Shown here piece after piece: positions 34,832 to 45,697 of a stretch of 64,000 nt of DNA (within the stretch, counting starts at the first letter, position 1; every line of letters begins with the position of its first letter). The position numbers and the translations under genes were made by a program. The DNA is from Sphaerulina vaccinii. Taxonomy: Eukaryota; Ascomycota; Dothideomycetes; Mycosphaerellales; Mycosphaerellaceae. The stretch spans positions 1,054,001 through 1,118,000 of the forward strand of contig JAKUDP010000009.1 of NCBI GenBank assembly GCA_022570795.1, written 5' to 3'. The notes beneath the pieces were generated by a model. That model had not been told where the DNA came from. It searched no databases and was given only the letters and a program-made list of their open reading frames with translations.

Positions 34832-34971
34832 GATGCAGTCGAGTAGAGTGCTGACTACGAGTAGGAAACGAGCTCAGGTGGAGAGGTAGTATATATGGGC
34901 GTCGATCGTGAAGGATTCGGTACCGCCCGCACTGATTACAAAGAACCAATTGCTGACGACGATGCCGTTCT

Positions 34972-36359
34972 TCAGTAGCTACGAGGGAGACCAAGTGCCT
35001 TTTCGCTGATGAAGTTCATGATCATCTCCTACATTAGTGTCAGCGTTGTGCAATGAGAAAGGGGGAGTTGTTACTTACGCGGCTGACCGGAGCAAGCCTT
35101 GGCACGAAGCACTCTCGCAGATACCGCTCGACATGATATTCCGCAGCATATCCCATGCCACCCATGCTCATAACACTCCTCTCGCAAGCAGTGTAAGCAG
35201 CCTCCGCTGCGACATACTTGGCGGAGTTAGCGGCCACACCGACTTGATGCTGCGTAATGTTCTCATCATAGTCTGGGTGCTCAGGCGTGCTACGATCATA
35301 CAACCTAGCAGCGTGATAGGTCGCGAGTTTGGCAGCTTCGAGCTGCATGTACGCCGACGCAAGTGGGTGCTGAATAGCCTGGTTCTGGCCGATGGGTCTG
35401 CCAAACACAACACGCTCACGAGCATATGCGGTAGCCTTCTTCAGTGCTGCATAACCGAGACCAAGGGCTTCTCCGGCGAGCAGACATCTTTCAGCATTCA
35501 TGCCATGTAAGATGATCTTGAAGCCTTTGCCTTCCTCTCCTATCAAAGAGTCCTTGGCAACGTAGTAGTTATCGAAGAACACCTGATTTGCATCCACAGC
35601 TCGACCGCCCATTTTCTTGATTCTCTTGATCTCCAAACCTGGATCTGACTTGTCCAGATCGATATAGAGCATACTGAGTCCTTCGCTCGGCTTCTTCACT
35701 TCTTCAATAGGAGTCGTCCTTGCAAGCAGGACCATTTTCTGTGCTATCTGGGCATTCGTGATCCAAATCTTCTGACCAGATATGCGGTAGCCGTTACCAT
35801 CTGGTGTAGCCAGAGTCTTCAACTTCAGAGTATCAAGCCCAGTATTTGGTTCGGTCACACCAAAGCACGTCCGCCACTCGCCACTGACAATTTTCTTCAA
35901 GAAGCGATCTCGTTGATCGGGTGTGGCAAACTTGGAAACAGGCTGGGTAGCATATACGTTGGCGTGTATTGACTGTGCGCCCGCCATACCAGCGCCTGAT
36001 TCTGCTATTGTTTGCATCATCATCGTAGCTTCTGATATACCCAGTCCCGCACCGCCTAGGCTCTCTGGGAGAGCAATACCAAGCCAACCATCTTTAGCAA
36101 GTGCTGCATGCAGTTCTCCAGGATATTCGCCACTGTAGTCACGTTCCATCCAGTAGTCATCTGTGAAATCTGAGCATACTTTAAAGATGGACTCTCGCAC
36201 AGTCATCTGCTCTTCTGTGAAGCCGGATGTCTCCATCAGTCGCTTATGCGGCGTTATTGAGAAGTGTCGTGCTGTACATCTTGTTGAGCGGACTAGGGGC
36301 AGCGAGTGACGCGATGCACGAGAGGCAAGTCGCAAAGATGAGACGAGATTAGAGGCCAT
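34972..36359 (-). CDS. Mitochondrial acyl-CoA dehydrogenase
   Basis: FAD-dependent dehydrogenase of acyl-CoA esters. The model is join(36359..35079, 35028..34972), 445 aa. The 50-nt intron (35029-35078) near the end replaces a run into non-family codons. The result, RLAPVSREMIMNFISEKALG, is the normal family ending. The N-terminus MASNLVSSLRLASRASRHSL with many Arg/Ser and no acid residues is a mitochondrial presequence, with a likely cleavage near residue 30. Family signatures are CFGVTEPNTGLDT (substrate and flavin site), YRISGQKIWITNA, FDNYYVAKDSLIGEEGKGF and GGMGYAAEYHVERYLREC. The exact acyl chain is not known. The gene ends about 140 bp from the start of the FAD oxidoreductase. Confidence 0.92.
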
Positions 36360-36774
36360 ATCGATCGGGTGTGAAAAAATGATGACAGGAACAAGGAAAA
36401 AACAGAATTGGGTATTCGATATACTTATTATGCAGAGAGGGAGCGATGTCGCATGTATGTCCTCGGGAATAACAAGGTTGGTGAATGTGATGGAAGAAGT
36501 GAGGAGTCGTGCGGTCACGTTTTTTTGCGAGGGGAGGTCGGGATCGGCTCCTGCGTGTTCATGTTGTTTTGAATGACGGTCAACACGCGACAACGACGAC
36601 CAGCGACACCACCACTTCTTCACGAACACACCCAGCGACAGCGACGACGACTTGGACCATGTACAGCTAGCGATCACTGACAGCATTGCACGATTGGGGC
36701 GCATCTTGGCCACGCGACGACTGGACTACACAGAGCATAGCGACGCGCACAACAACACAGCATAATTCGACACA
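36360..36774. promoter_or_regulatory. Divergent promoter: acyl-CoA dehydrogenase and INCENP
   Basis: This 415-bp head-to-head gap has A-rich stretches near 36380-36410 on the dehydrogenase side and CACACAAC-type C/A-rich sequence just before the INCENP start, as in many fungal leaders. No specific factor site recognised. Confidence 0.4.
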
Positions 36775-39700
36775 ATGGCCACAAAAGGTAAAGCGATGCC
36801 GGTGGGCTCATCGCAATGGATACAGAACGAGCGAGATCAGGCGGCGGAGTTTGTCAGTCAAGACGTCGAGGAGTTCTCGTACAGTGTGCGGAACGAGCTC
36901 GACTGGCTCAATGAGCACATGGCCGACATCTTTAGCAAGACCCAGGTGTATGTACCAGCCAGGATGTACTGATAGCCCAGACTGACAGCTGCAGCAACTT
37001 CACGGACATGTTCAAGACTCCTGGGAAGCTGCGCGGGAAGACACCTCGAACTGCTCGCAAGGTCAGTGCGCTTGCACCACGACAACCTCTTACAGACATA
37101 TTCGCGCCCAATGTACAGCCAGCAGCAACATCGCCTGCCAAGAATACTACGTTTCTTGACAAGGTCGCGCAATTCCATATGCCCGCGGACGACGAGAATG
37201 TAGCACCACAGCAGAGGCCGGCAGGACGAGGGACGAGCCCACAACGCGTGGGTAAGCCATATCCATATACGGACTCTGGATACCATGGAATGATGACCGA
37301 AGACGAGATGGACTTGGATGCGCAACGGAGTGAAAGTGTCGCGTCTTCATCACACAATGACGTGCAGACCTCGAAAGTGCCCGTTCGAGATGATCGGCAA
37401 CCCGCTCGACGAACATCTGAACGTACTGGAGACGATCATGTTATCAGTGATGACTCATTCGTCTCGGCAAAAGAACAGGAAAGCAGTGCAGAAAATGGCG
37501 CGGATGAGGAGATGGACGACGCGCCTAGCGACACACAACCATATACACGAGAAGAGGAGGCGGATCTGGTCGCCGAAGCAATACAGAACGAGAATGTCGT
37601 ACAAGTCTACGAAGATGAGCCCATGGAGGATCAAGCAGTGGAAGTCGTGGAATCTCAACCTGAACCCGAGCTAGCGCAAGAGTCAGTTGCACAGGAGCAC
37701 GATGTTGATATGGACGCCGAGGCTGCAGATGTGCAGTCAGACACATCAAGTCCTGAGAAACCGCTAAACCGCAAGAGTAGCTTCACATTCTCTTCTTTGC
37801 CCGCACGAGAACCGCTCACAGTGAAGCGCAGCATGGGTCAGATGGAACTGCACCGAAACAGCGTTTTCAACAAGTCTATTGGTGCACGGCAAACGGAAAA
37901 CCACAATGCAGACGACGGGCAAGAAAAGTCGAATGAGGCGAGAGCGCCTAGTAAAACCACAGCACAGCTCCTACACGACCGCATCAACATGCTCGGCAAA
38001 ACGAAGGAGCCTCGACCATCGAAGAGCATTCATCAGATGGCGTCCCTCAATCAGTCTGCATATCCACAGCTCCCTACAGCAGAGGAAGCGGTTGCTGATC
38101 CAAGTCGACCCTTGGATTTCGAGTTTCCCAGCAGAAGCGAAGAGAATGTTGCACCGCCTGTTGAGGACGATGAGGACGATTGGATAGCACCAAAGAAGCC
38201 AGGACAAACACTGCAGCACAAGGCATCGGAAGGCGGTCTCCAACCGACCCCAGCAAAGCTAGCCTCACCACGGCCGGCTATGCATACGAAGTCGATATCG
38301 ACGACAGATATTCCTTCGCCATCACGGGCGGACATTGGTGACGCCAGGCATCAGAAAGCTATTTCAGTCTCTCACCCTAACCTTGCAGAAATTCTGGAAT
38401 CTACTACACCTCATGGATCTCCCTCAAGAAAGGCGAATGACGGTCCGCTGAGTGCGTCGAAGAGTAGGCTATGGTCGGCGCTGAAATCTGCAAAGAGCAT
38501 ATTTGCTTCGTCGGCTAGCACTAGTGCTGCAGCAAAGCTCGAGGCACATAACAACTCGCCCGCCTTGACTCGCTCTCCCACTCGGGATACTGTAGAGCAA
38601 TCGCACAAAGTCTTCAACATGCCCGGCGCTCTATGGTCTACAAAAGACGTGCTGCAGAGTCCAGCAAGAAACAATTCAGTGATTTCGTTCAACCCTAGCA
38701 GAAAGACCCGCCAGTCCAACGAAAGCGAGAAGAAACGCGAGAAGGAGCTCAAGGCTCAAGAAAAGGCTGCAGCTGAGCTTGAGAAGGCACGAGAGAAGGA
38801 ACGTCAGAAAGCTGCCGAACAGCAGGCAAAGGAGGTCGCGAAGGCGGAGAAAGCTGCAAAGGCTGAAGCAGTCAAAGTCGAGAAGGAAAGGCAACAAGCG
38901 GCGAAAGCTGCGGCAAATGCCTCACGGCCACAATCTGCTGACAGCGAAAAAGCCTCCGAAAATGAGATGGCACCTCCACCTCCACCTAAGACTAGCATGC
39001 TGCCAGCTGGCAAGCTCAGAGCACCTGGTCGACTTATGAGGCCTACCAAGGAGTCTGCACAGTCTAGGCCTGTCGCAGTGCGAATGCCGTCTCAAGCACA
39101 ACGGCCGGGCCAGGCATCGTCTTCATTCAACAAGTCTCAGCATGACACGCTAGCATCATCTACGAGTAGCCATGCAGGACCACGCGCCGGATCTGCTATG
39201 GGTCACAGGCCGGGAACTGCTGGCGGCAATGCTCGCGTGAAAGCGCTGGAGAGTGCGGCCAGGAAGAAGGAGGCGGACGAGAAAGCGGCTGCAAAGAAGG
39301 CCGAGCAGAAACGCGAGCTCGAGCGCAAGCGTGCTGAGAAAGTAGAACAGGAGAAGCGTGCAGAGGAAGAACGCAAGGCTGCTGAGCAACAGCGGATTCA
39401 AGAAGCCAAGCAAGCTGCTGAGCGCAAGGCTGCAGAGAAGCGTGCTGCAGAGATGCGAAAGCGTGAACATGACCGTGCTGAGCAGCAGAAAAGAGAGCAA
39501 GACCGTCTTGAGCACCAGCACAGAGAGCAGGAGCGTCTCGAGCAACAGCGACGAGACATTGAGCGCCTCCGACAGGAAGAAGATGCTCGCAAGGCCAAGG
39601 AGGCGCACGACTTGGCGGAAGCTATCCGCCGCGAGCGCAATCAACAAGGCCAGCAGCATCGAGGTGACCTGCCTGGTACTCTACGCCAGCTCAGCAAGAA

Positions 39701-40637
39701 CACTGTGCCTGCTGCAAACCCAGCGAAGCCTCCAAAGCGACAATTCCCGATGGAAGAAGATGACCATCCTGCTCAGCCGCAAAGACCTGGTATTCTCCGC
39801 AATGGACCTTCCTTTCAACAGGCAGACGCAAAACGACGACGAACGAATGAAGAGCAGGATGAGCCGCATCAGCGAACGTCAGTCATGGCGCCGCCCAAGC
39901 GGCCATCGACAATGCGCAAGGTGTGTATATGCGAAGCTTGCCTGCTGACTAGCACTGCTGACTTCTCACAGGAAACATTGACAAAGTTCTCTGGCTACAC
40001 GCACGCTCCTCCTCCTGCTGCGCATCACGCTAGCATGTTCAAGTCGACTGTTACTGCTCAGCACCAAATGCAACACGGAAGCAACAAGCCTATGCACCCA
40101 AGCCAGCTTGTACAGACATCGAATGCCCGCATCCCATTCGCTGAGTCTGCGAAGACGCCCGGTCAAGCTTCGCACTCACAATATCAGTCCGGCTACGAAG
40201 CGAACAAGTTCAAGACTCCATCTCGACCACAGCAGGCACCAAAGTCTGCCAAATCTACACCACAGTATCCCCAAGGTGACAACATTGAGCTTCCAGACAT
40301 CGCCACCGACTCCGAAGACGAAGAAGATGATGACGATGAGCCTGGCGGCTTCCGTGCTCCCTCGTGGACAGCTTCGCCGGCTCTTCGTGCTCTTCTTACC
40401 GAGCAGCAGCTCTTGGATCCAGAAGCTGTGTTCGGGCCTATTGGTGAGCTCAAGATGGAAGAAGTCTTCAAGAATGGCAAGAACCAGGATCGACTGAAAC
40501 GCTTCCGTGAGCGTGGTAGCAGTGCTATGTGGGTCGAGACTGGTGATGCTGTCACCAGTGCAGAGAAGAGAAGGGACATGGAGCTCAGGGAGAGAGTTGT
40601 GAGAGACGGTGGTTGGAGGTATGAGCCAGGAGCTTGA
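36775..40637 (+). CDS. INCENP / Sli15-type inner centromere protein
   Basis: Scaffold of the chromosomal passenger complex that activates Aurora kinase. The model is join(36775..36947, 36995..39920, 39972..40637), 1254 aa. Intron 1 uses GTATGT at 36948, giving FSKTQVNFTDMFKTPGKLRG. The second intron of 51 nt has no stop and keeps frame, so unspliced sequence would also be open (1271 aa). The N-terminal region should bind Bir1/survivin and Borealin-type partners. Residues about 640-960 form a highly charged Lys/Glu/Arg helix (ERKAAEQQRIQEAKQAAERK), the single-alpha-helix part. The C-terminal IN-box is clear: an acidic stretch (DSEDEEDDDDEPGG), then APSWTASPALRALL and LLDPEAVFGPIGELKMEEVF. It acts at centromeres and the spindle midzone. 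Confidence 0.92.
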
Positions 40638-41035
40638 AGGCTTTGTATAGCTCTTGAGCTTGACGACCTTGATGTTCACTCATGATTGGCGCTGGGCTGG
40701 CTGGGTTTCTGGACTGTACGACGGGGTTGAGGGCTGGACGGTATCATCCCTACAACTTACCTTTCGTATCTCAGTATAAGTGAAGACCCCGTAGATACGT
40801 ATTAGACTCTCGCAGGAGAGGAGTCATACATTGCTTTGTGCACAAGCTCCTGATAAATCGTGCCAAGCCGTGACGATGTCACTTGTCTAACCACACTCGC
40901 CACACTGGACATGGTTTGTAAAGCTTATGCATCCACTGCGAGGCGTCCGAGCTGAGTTACCTGGCTACTATAACCGTGCTGCTGACGTACAACTTCTCCA
41001 AACGTCAACAATTCAGTCACGGCACCCAGGAAAAT
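40638..41035. other. Intergenic
   Basis: This 398-bp gap lies between two plus-strand genes and should hold the INCENP 3' end and the promoter of the propeller gene. Nothing else seen. Confidence 0.5.
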
Positions 41036-42442
41036 ATGGTCTCGATCAGGCGACTCGCCATTCTAGCTGCATTATCAATCAGCCATGGTCTGTCGACGCT
41101 ATCTCCAAGTGATCGTGTCTACACTGGAGACCAAACAAGCAACACAATCACTGTTATCAGACCCAGCGACAATACTGTACTTGGAACGATTGCCCTTGGA
41201 GGCGATCGCTTGAGCAATGCATCGAATCCACAAAATGTCGGGTCAGTCAATGTGCACACGGCCTAGGCTTCTCTCGCGACGGGAAATACATTGTGTCGCT
41301 GAGCACACTTTCCAACACTGTTACAGTAATCCGAACTGCGGATAACAAGATCGTACATACATCTTATGTGGACCGAGGACCACATGAGGCGTTTTTCAGT
41401 CCTGATGGTCTTGCGGTATGGATTGGAACTCGCGGCGTCTCATCGGTCAGTTGCATTGATGCTATGAACGGTACTCTTCTCAATCGGATATATACTGGTC
41501 AAGGACCGAGCAAGGTCCTGTTCAGTCCTGATGGCTTGACTGCATATGTGAATCACATATTCGAGCCGATTCTCAGCGTCATAGATGTGCCGACACAGAC
41601 TGTACGATATAACATTAGCGGCCTGGCTGATAAATTCTCCTCCGATATGATGATATCTCCGGATGGCGGCTCAATTTGGGCAGCACACAAGATGACTGGT
41701 CAGGTCTCGATCATTGATCTGGCTGCGAGAAAGGTCATCGGTGTCCTGGAGACTGGACCAGAGACGAACCATCCAAATTTCGTCGTCCGGGATGGGCTGA
41801 CATACGCATATGTCACAGTCGCGTCTATGAACGCGACTCGTGTATACAGCCAAGCCACACCGGATAGCGTTCCTGTCTTTGTCCAGGATAATCACATGAC
41901 AGGAGTGCAGCCGCACGGACTGTGGCCTAGCGCTGATTACACTCGCATGTATGTCATCAACGAACATACAGACACGGTGGACGTGATCGACACCAGCCGG
42001 AATGACATTGTCGACACCATGAGAGTCGGCCAGGAAGGCCAGGCTCTGATCTATGTGCCCAATGCTGTGTCCAACGCAACCAAAGGTATGAAAAATCTTG
42101 GTCAACAAGGCTTGGAACTCCGGGCAGAGAGCAGAATGGTTCCGGTGTTCGGTAAGACAGGTGATGTGCCGCACAACTCTTCTTCAGCTGTCGTAACTGT
42201 TCGCGAAGTCGCCGGACTGGAAATGTTCCAAGTTATTGGACGTCAATTGGTTCTCAATGGCACCTCGTACTGTCTCTGCAGTGCCCAAGGCTGCGGCAGG
42301 CATCAGACTTCCGCTGGCGACGCTCAAAGCTGCGACTCGTGCAAGAAGTGGTTGCGGTGGTGCTCCGCAGGTTCTTGCTTTCTTTAAGTTCTTTGGCGTG
42401 TATGATATGAGTACTGTGGAGGTACGAGAAGGTCCGTTGTAG
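41036..42442 (+). pseudogene. Secreted YVTN/YncE-type beta-propeller gene with two frameshifts
   Basis: The frame from 41036 gives a signal peptide and first blade (MVSIRRLAILAALSISHGLS, then RVYTGDQTSNTITVIRPSDN) and stops at 41264-41266. Just there a CACAC run appears to hold an extra AC. With two bases fewer, VHGLGFSRDGKYIVSLS continues in the frame that runs to 42387. That middle part has repeated propeller units (FFSPDGLAVWIG, LFSPDGLTAYVN, MISPDGGSIWAA). Near 42265-42275 the coding track moves back to the first frame (TVSAVPKAAAGIRLPL, APQVLAFFKFFGVYD) and ends at 42442. The two shifts cancel. No GT-AG intron explains either one. I infer a pseudogene or assembly errors. The intact product would be an extracellular protein. 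Confidence 0.72.
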
Positions 42443-42775
42443 ATCAGTAGAAGGTCCAGTCTGGTATATAAGCAACATAGTGTCGTGCCTCATATTGAGC
42501 CAGATCTCCATGCCGTAGAGCTAGGGTTCTGTTCCAGTGTGCTCTAGACGAGCGGGTGGCATTTCGTCCTTGACATGCTACCTCTGCGCCAGATGGTCCG
42601 AAGTGCTCGACTTCCAGTCGTTGGATGTGGAACGTTGTCATTTCCTGAACTCTCGCCTGCGTGGATGACGATCTTCCATCCTGCTTCGCAATCCGCATCC
42701 TAATCGCGTCCCAGTTGTGGCCAAGCACTGCCTGAAGATGCACGCAGCAAGGGAATGTTCCTTGACATCGAGCTC
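42443..42775. other. Intergenic, convergent 3' ends
   Basis: This 333-bp gap lies between the propeller pseudogene (plus) and PET117 (minus). Short minus-strand frames here have no motif. Confidence 0.5.
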
Positions 42776-43078
42776 TCATCTCGCCTTGACCTGACCATCT
42801 GTGCTGTCGCTCACGTTCTGCAGTTTCCTATACTCTTCTTCCAGTTGTCTTTGCATCTCAAAATCGGCCTGTCGTTCTCTCTTGACTTTCTGTTGCTCCA
42901 TATCGCGTATCACGCCAGCGTGCATTAGCTAGAATCCACATCAGCAAAAAGGTCACAATGCCTCAATTCAGTCGCGTCATACTGCCTGATCGACTCTTTG
43001 CTGGCGATGCACGAGGATCACGATGCCAATGGTTCCAAGGATGGTGCCTCCGAGAGTCAGTTTTGCAGCAGTAGACAT
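42776..43078 (-). CDS. PET117: Cytochrome c oxidase assembly protein Pet117
   Basis: Small mitochondrial inner-membrane factor for complex IV assembly. The model is join(43078..42983, 42928..42776), 82 aa, which fits the family size. The 54-nt intron runs from GTATGA to TCTAG. The N-terminus MSTAAKLTLGGTILGTIGIV is a short membrane anchor and targeting segment. The conserved signature follows directly after the join: LMHAGVIRDMEQQKVKRERQ, then a charged helix (FEMQRQLEEEYRKLQNV). These match the Pet117 pattern (HAGVxRDxEQQ...KRERQ). It is head to head with VMA10, with 206 bp between the start codons. Confidence 0.9.
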
Positions 43079-43284
43079 GTTGATGGGTGAGAAGTGAAGT
43101 TGATGGTCATGGTCATGCTGAATTGTCCAAGAAGTTCATCCTGTCATCGCCATCAAAGTCTCGGACGCTGCCGATCCACAAGACATCACTGCTTCCCTTC
43201 CAAGCTCCCAGCTTGCCTGCAACTCGACACCACTTCACAACATTCCACTCTCTCTACCACTCGTTACGTCGCAAATCTCGCAAG
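43079..43284. promoter_or_regulatory. Short divergent promoter: PET117 and VMA10
   Basis: This 206-bp region lies between the start codons of two genes for respiratory and vacuolar energy machinery. It is C/T-rich toward VMA10. No named motif. Confidence 0.4.
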
Positions 43285-43918
43285 ATGGTATGCTTCAGAA
43301 GATATCGAGATATATACAAATACTGACAGTAAGGCAGGCGGCTCAAAACTCAGCAGGCATCCAGACACTGCTCGATGTAGGCGCATCCAATGTCCACTCA
43401 TACCACGGATAGCTCTAACGGAATGTGTAGGCCGAACGTGAGGCTCAGAAGATTGTACAGAAAGGTGCGCGCGAGAATCATATCCTTATCAAGATGAAAT
43501 GCTAACTCGAAAACAGCCAGAGAATGTATGCCTCCACCACGAACCACAGCCACGAATGCGCCTACCTCCTACTGACACCTCACAGACCGAACGAAGCGAG
43601 TAAAGGACGCCCGAGCAGAAGCGCAAAAGGAGATCGAAGAGTACAGGAATTCAAAGGAAGAGGAGTTCAAGACATTTGAATCGCAGGTACATATCGCCCA
43701 AAGCGCAATCAGGATACCACATACTTACAGCGTCTGCGTAGCACACATCAGGCAACAAGAAAGCCGAACAAGACGCCGAGAAGGAGACGGAAAAGTCACT
43801 GGATGAGATCAAGGGCATTGGCAAGAAGACGGGACCCAAAGTCGTGGATGATCTGTTGAAGGCCGTTATGGATGTGAGACCTGAGGTGCCGAACCGGGTG
43901 GATCAGCCTCAGGCATAA
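43285..43918 (+). CDS. VMA10: V-type ATPase subunit G
   Basis: Peripheral stalk subunit of the vacuolar proton pump. The model has six coding exons, join(43285..43287, 43338..43376, 43431..43464, 43517..43525, 43586..43686, 43742..43918), giving 120 aa, usual for the family. The first coding exon is just ATG, and the fourth is nine bases. Every intron has GT and AG ends. The assembled stretches AAQNSAGIQTLLD, AEREAQKIVQK and AREYRTKRVKDARAEAQKEI follow the Vma10 pattern exactly, which supports the tiny exon. The rest is a long charged helix (EEYRNSKEEEFKTFE). The C-terminus (DDLLKAVMDVRPEVPNRV) is also typical. A linear reading of the DNA would miss the N-terminal half. Confidence 0.92.
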
Positions 43919-44513
43919 GAAGGAGACATGAAGGGGAGAGACTGAAAGTCGAACGAGGTGAGGCGTAGAGTGTTGATACCATTACCACGAATAAGACAAG
44001 TACAGATCATGTTCCGTGCCTAGTCAAAGCAGCATCTCCATCTCGGGACTGGACTTGGCTTGCAGATCGAGGCTGCTTATACTGGCATCGACAACGCACG
44101 ATCTTGGAGAGACCAGCAACGATAATTCTCAGCGGCCAAGTTCGATCGAACTCTCGTCTATCTGCGAGCGCATGGGTAGGGACAAGAAGTCATACACGAT
44201 TCGCAACCACGAACATTCCACAGTCGTCCTTCGCTTAGCGGGAAGCATTATGTTAACAGGACTCAGACCTCATCGCTCTCTTCGATAATGGAGAGCTGTG
44301 AGCCACGCCAAAGCATCAGATGTTCTGCCATACTATCGCACATAACCAATACTCTGCTGACTCCAACAGAAGTCTGCTCCTCATCTCTGCTCCTCTTCTA
44401 CCCATCACGCCCACGCGATCCAAGACCATCCTTATGCTCGGAAGCTAAGAGCTGCAGAAATCCACCACCTTAAATCTTCAAGACCATCCCCAGAGGCTGT
44501 TCACATGCGCCAA
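43919..44513. other. Intergenic, convergent 3' ends
   Basis: This 595-bp gap lies between VMA10 (plus) and a small minus-strand ORF. No gene-like content recognised. Confidence 0.5.
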
Positions 44514-44756
44514 TTAAGCACTCCGCTCCCGCTCCTCTCCGATTCTGTCCATAATCGAGTCAAACATTGCCATCTGACCCTGGAACGACAATCCCATTGA
44601 CTCAAGCAGATTCTCAACTCGACGTCTTGCCATCTCGCGCGGACCCGGCTGCATATATGGACCGTCCGGAGGAAGTGACATGAATGCTATGACGGCGTTC
44701 TTGAGAAGCTCCACCAGACGCTCGATAGAGACTTGCGTGTAGATTGATTGAGGCAT
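44514..44756 (-). CDS. Small hypothetical protein (80 aa)
   Basis: I do not recognise this protein. The frame encodes MPQSIYTQVSIERLVELLKN and continues with a PPDGPYMQPGPREMARRRVE stretch and a charged helical end. It looks like a natural small protein, with amphipathic helices and a balanced composition. Support is only the open frame, a plausible start and isolation from other genes. It could be a false positive. Confidence 0.45.
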   Translation of the reverse strand: MPQSIYTQVSIERLVELLKNAVIAFMSLPPDGPYMQPGPREMARRRVENLLESMGLSFQGQMAMFDSIMDRIGEERERSA

Positions 44757-45697
44757 GGTGATATGGTGTGTCGGATAGTGGGTTGTTGTACGATGAAAGG
44801 CTTAATGTCCGTTGTGCTGTTATAGTTGCATCTGCTTATGCTTATGCGATCGTAGTGGTTGTAGTGGTAGCTTTGAAGAGTCTTGCGTATAATGTATGGT
44901 CCTGTAAACTGTGTGGAATTGCGAGTAGTACATCAGTGAAGAAGAAAGCACGCAGAATAAACAAATCCTACTTGCCACATGGCATACGTCCGCACTTTCC
45001 TGGGCTGACAATCCACCATCTAGAGAAAGTACCAATGTTTCGACACGGGAGAGTCCTCTGATGGGTAGCAAGCCTAGCAAGCCGAGAGTCGTACCGCTCG
45101 AGGACATGCTCCTCAACATGCGACTTCTCTCAAGTAGGTGGTACTTTGAGTCTTTGCAGCAAGGGCAGGTCGGCGGGCACAATGCTTGATTCTTGAGATC
45201 AAAGCAACATGCTTAATGTGCGCATAGACTTGTGTCCATATGATACTGCAGGTGTATAAGCACTACTACAGATCTACCTCGCTCCTCATCGGCCGTGACC
45301 CGAGAGATCCCAGTACTGGCGCGAGCATCCAAAGTATAAGTCTGTGAGTGCCGATTCTAAACGTGCCAACTGTATTCGGCTGATGGCGAGGAGATCAGTG
45401 GTGACACGACCTCACTGCCTGGAGCCAGTGAGCCTGTTCTACTTCGAGGAGCGCTGAAGCGTGCTAATCTTTCTCCGCTGCGAGGATTGCTGATTGCTGC
45501 CCGTGCCAAGATCTCTGCCTCTCTGTCTTCGCACGCCCGTAGATGGGCTTCTCCGTGCGATGCGCATGTTCGTAGTCGGTTGCAGAGCTGGGTATGGTCT
45601 TCCGCTTCTGTTCTTGCCTCTCCCGTTCCACTCCTTTGTTCTTCGAATCTGTGGCATTGCTCTCTGATTTTGCAGATCTGATCTGTGCACCGAGCAT
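44757..45697. other. Intergenic
   Basis: This 941-bp gap lies between two minus-strand genes. Frames at 44820-45182 and 45357-45701 on the minus strand lack motifs, and the second sits in the probable lipase 3' region. Nothing is called. Confidence 0.5.

Noticed and set aside
41243..41268. A 25-nt intron explaining the first propeller frameshift
   Set aside because: Too short for splicing, and the resulting frame does not give the conserved HGLGFSRDG.
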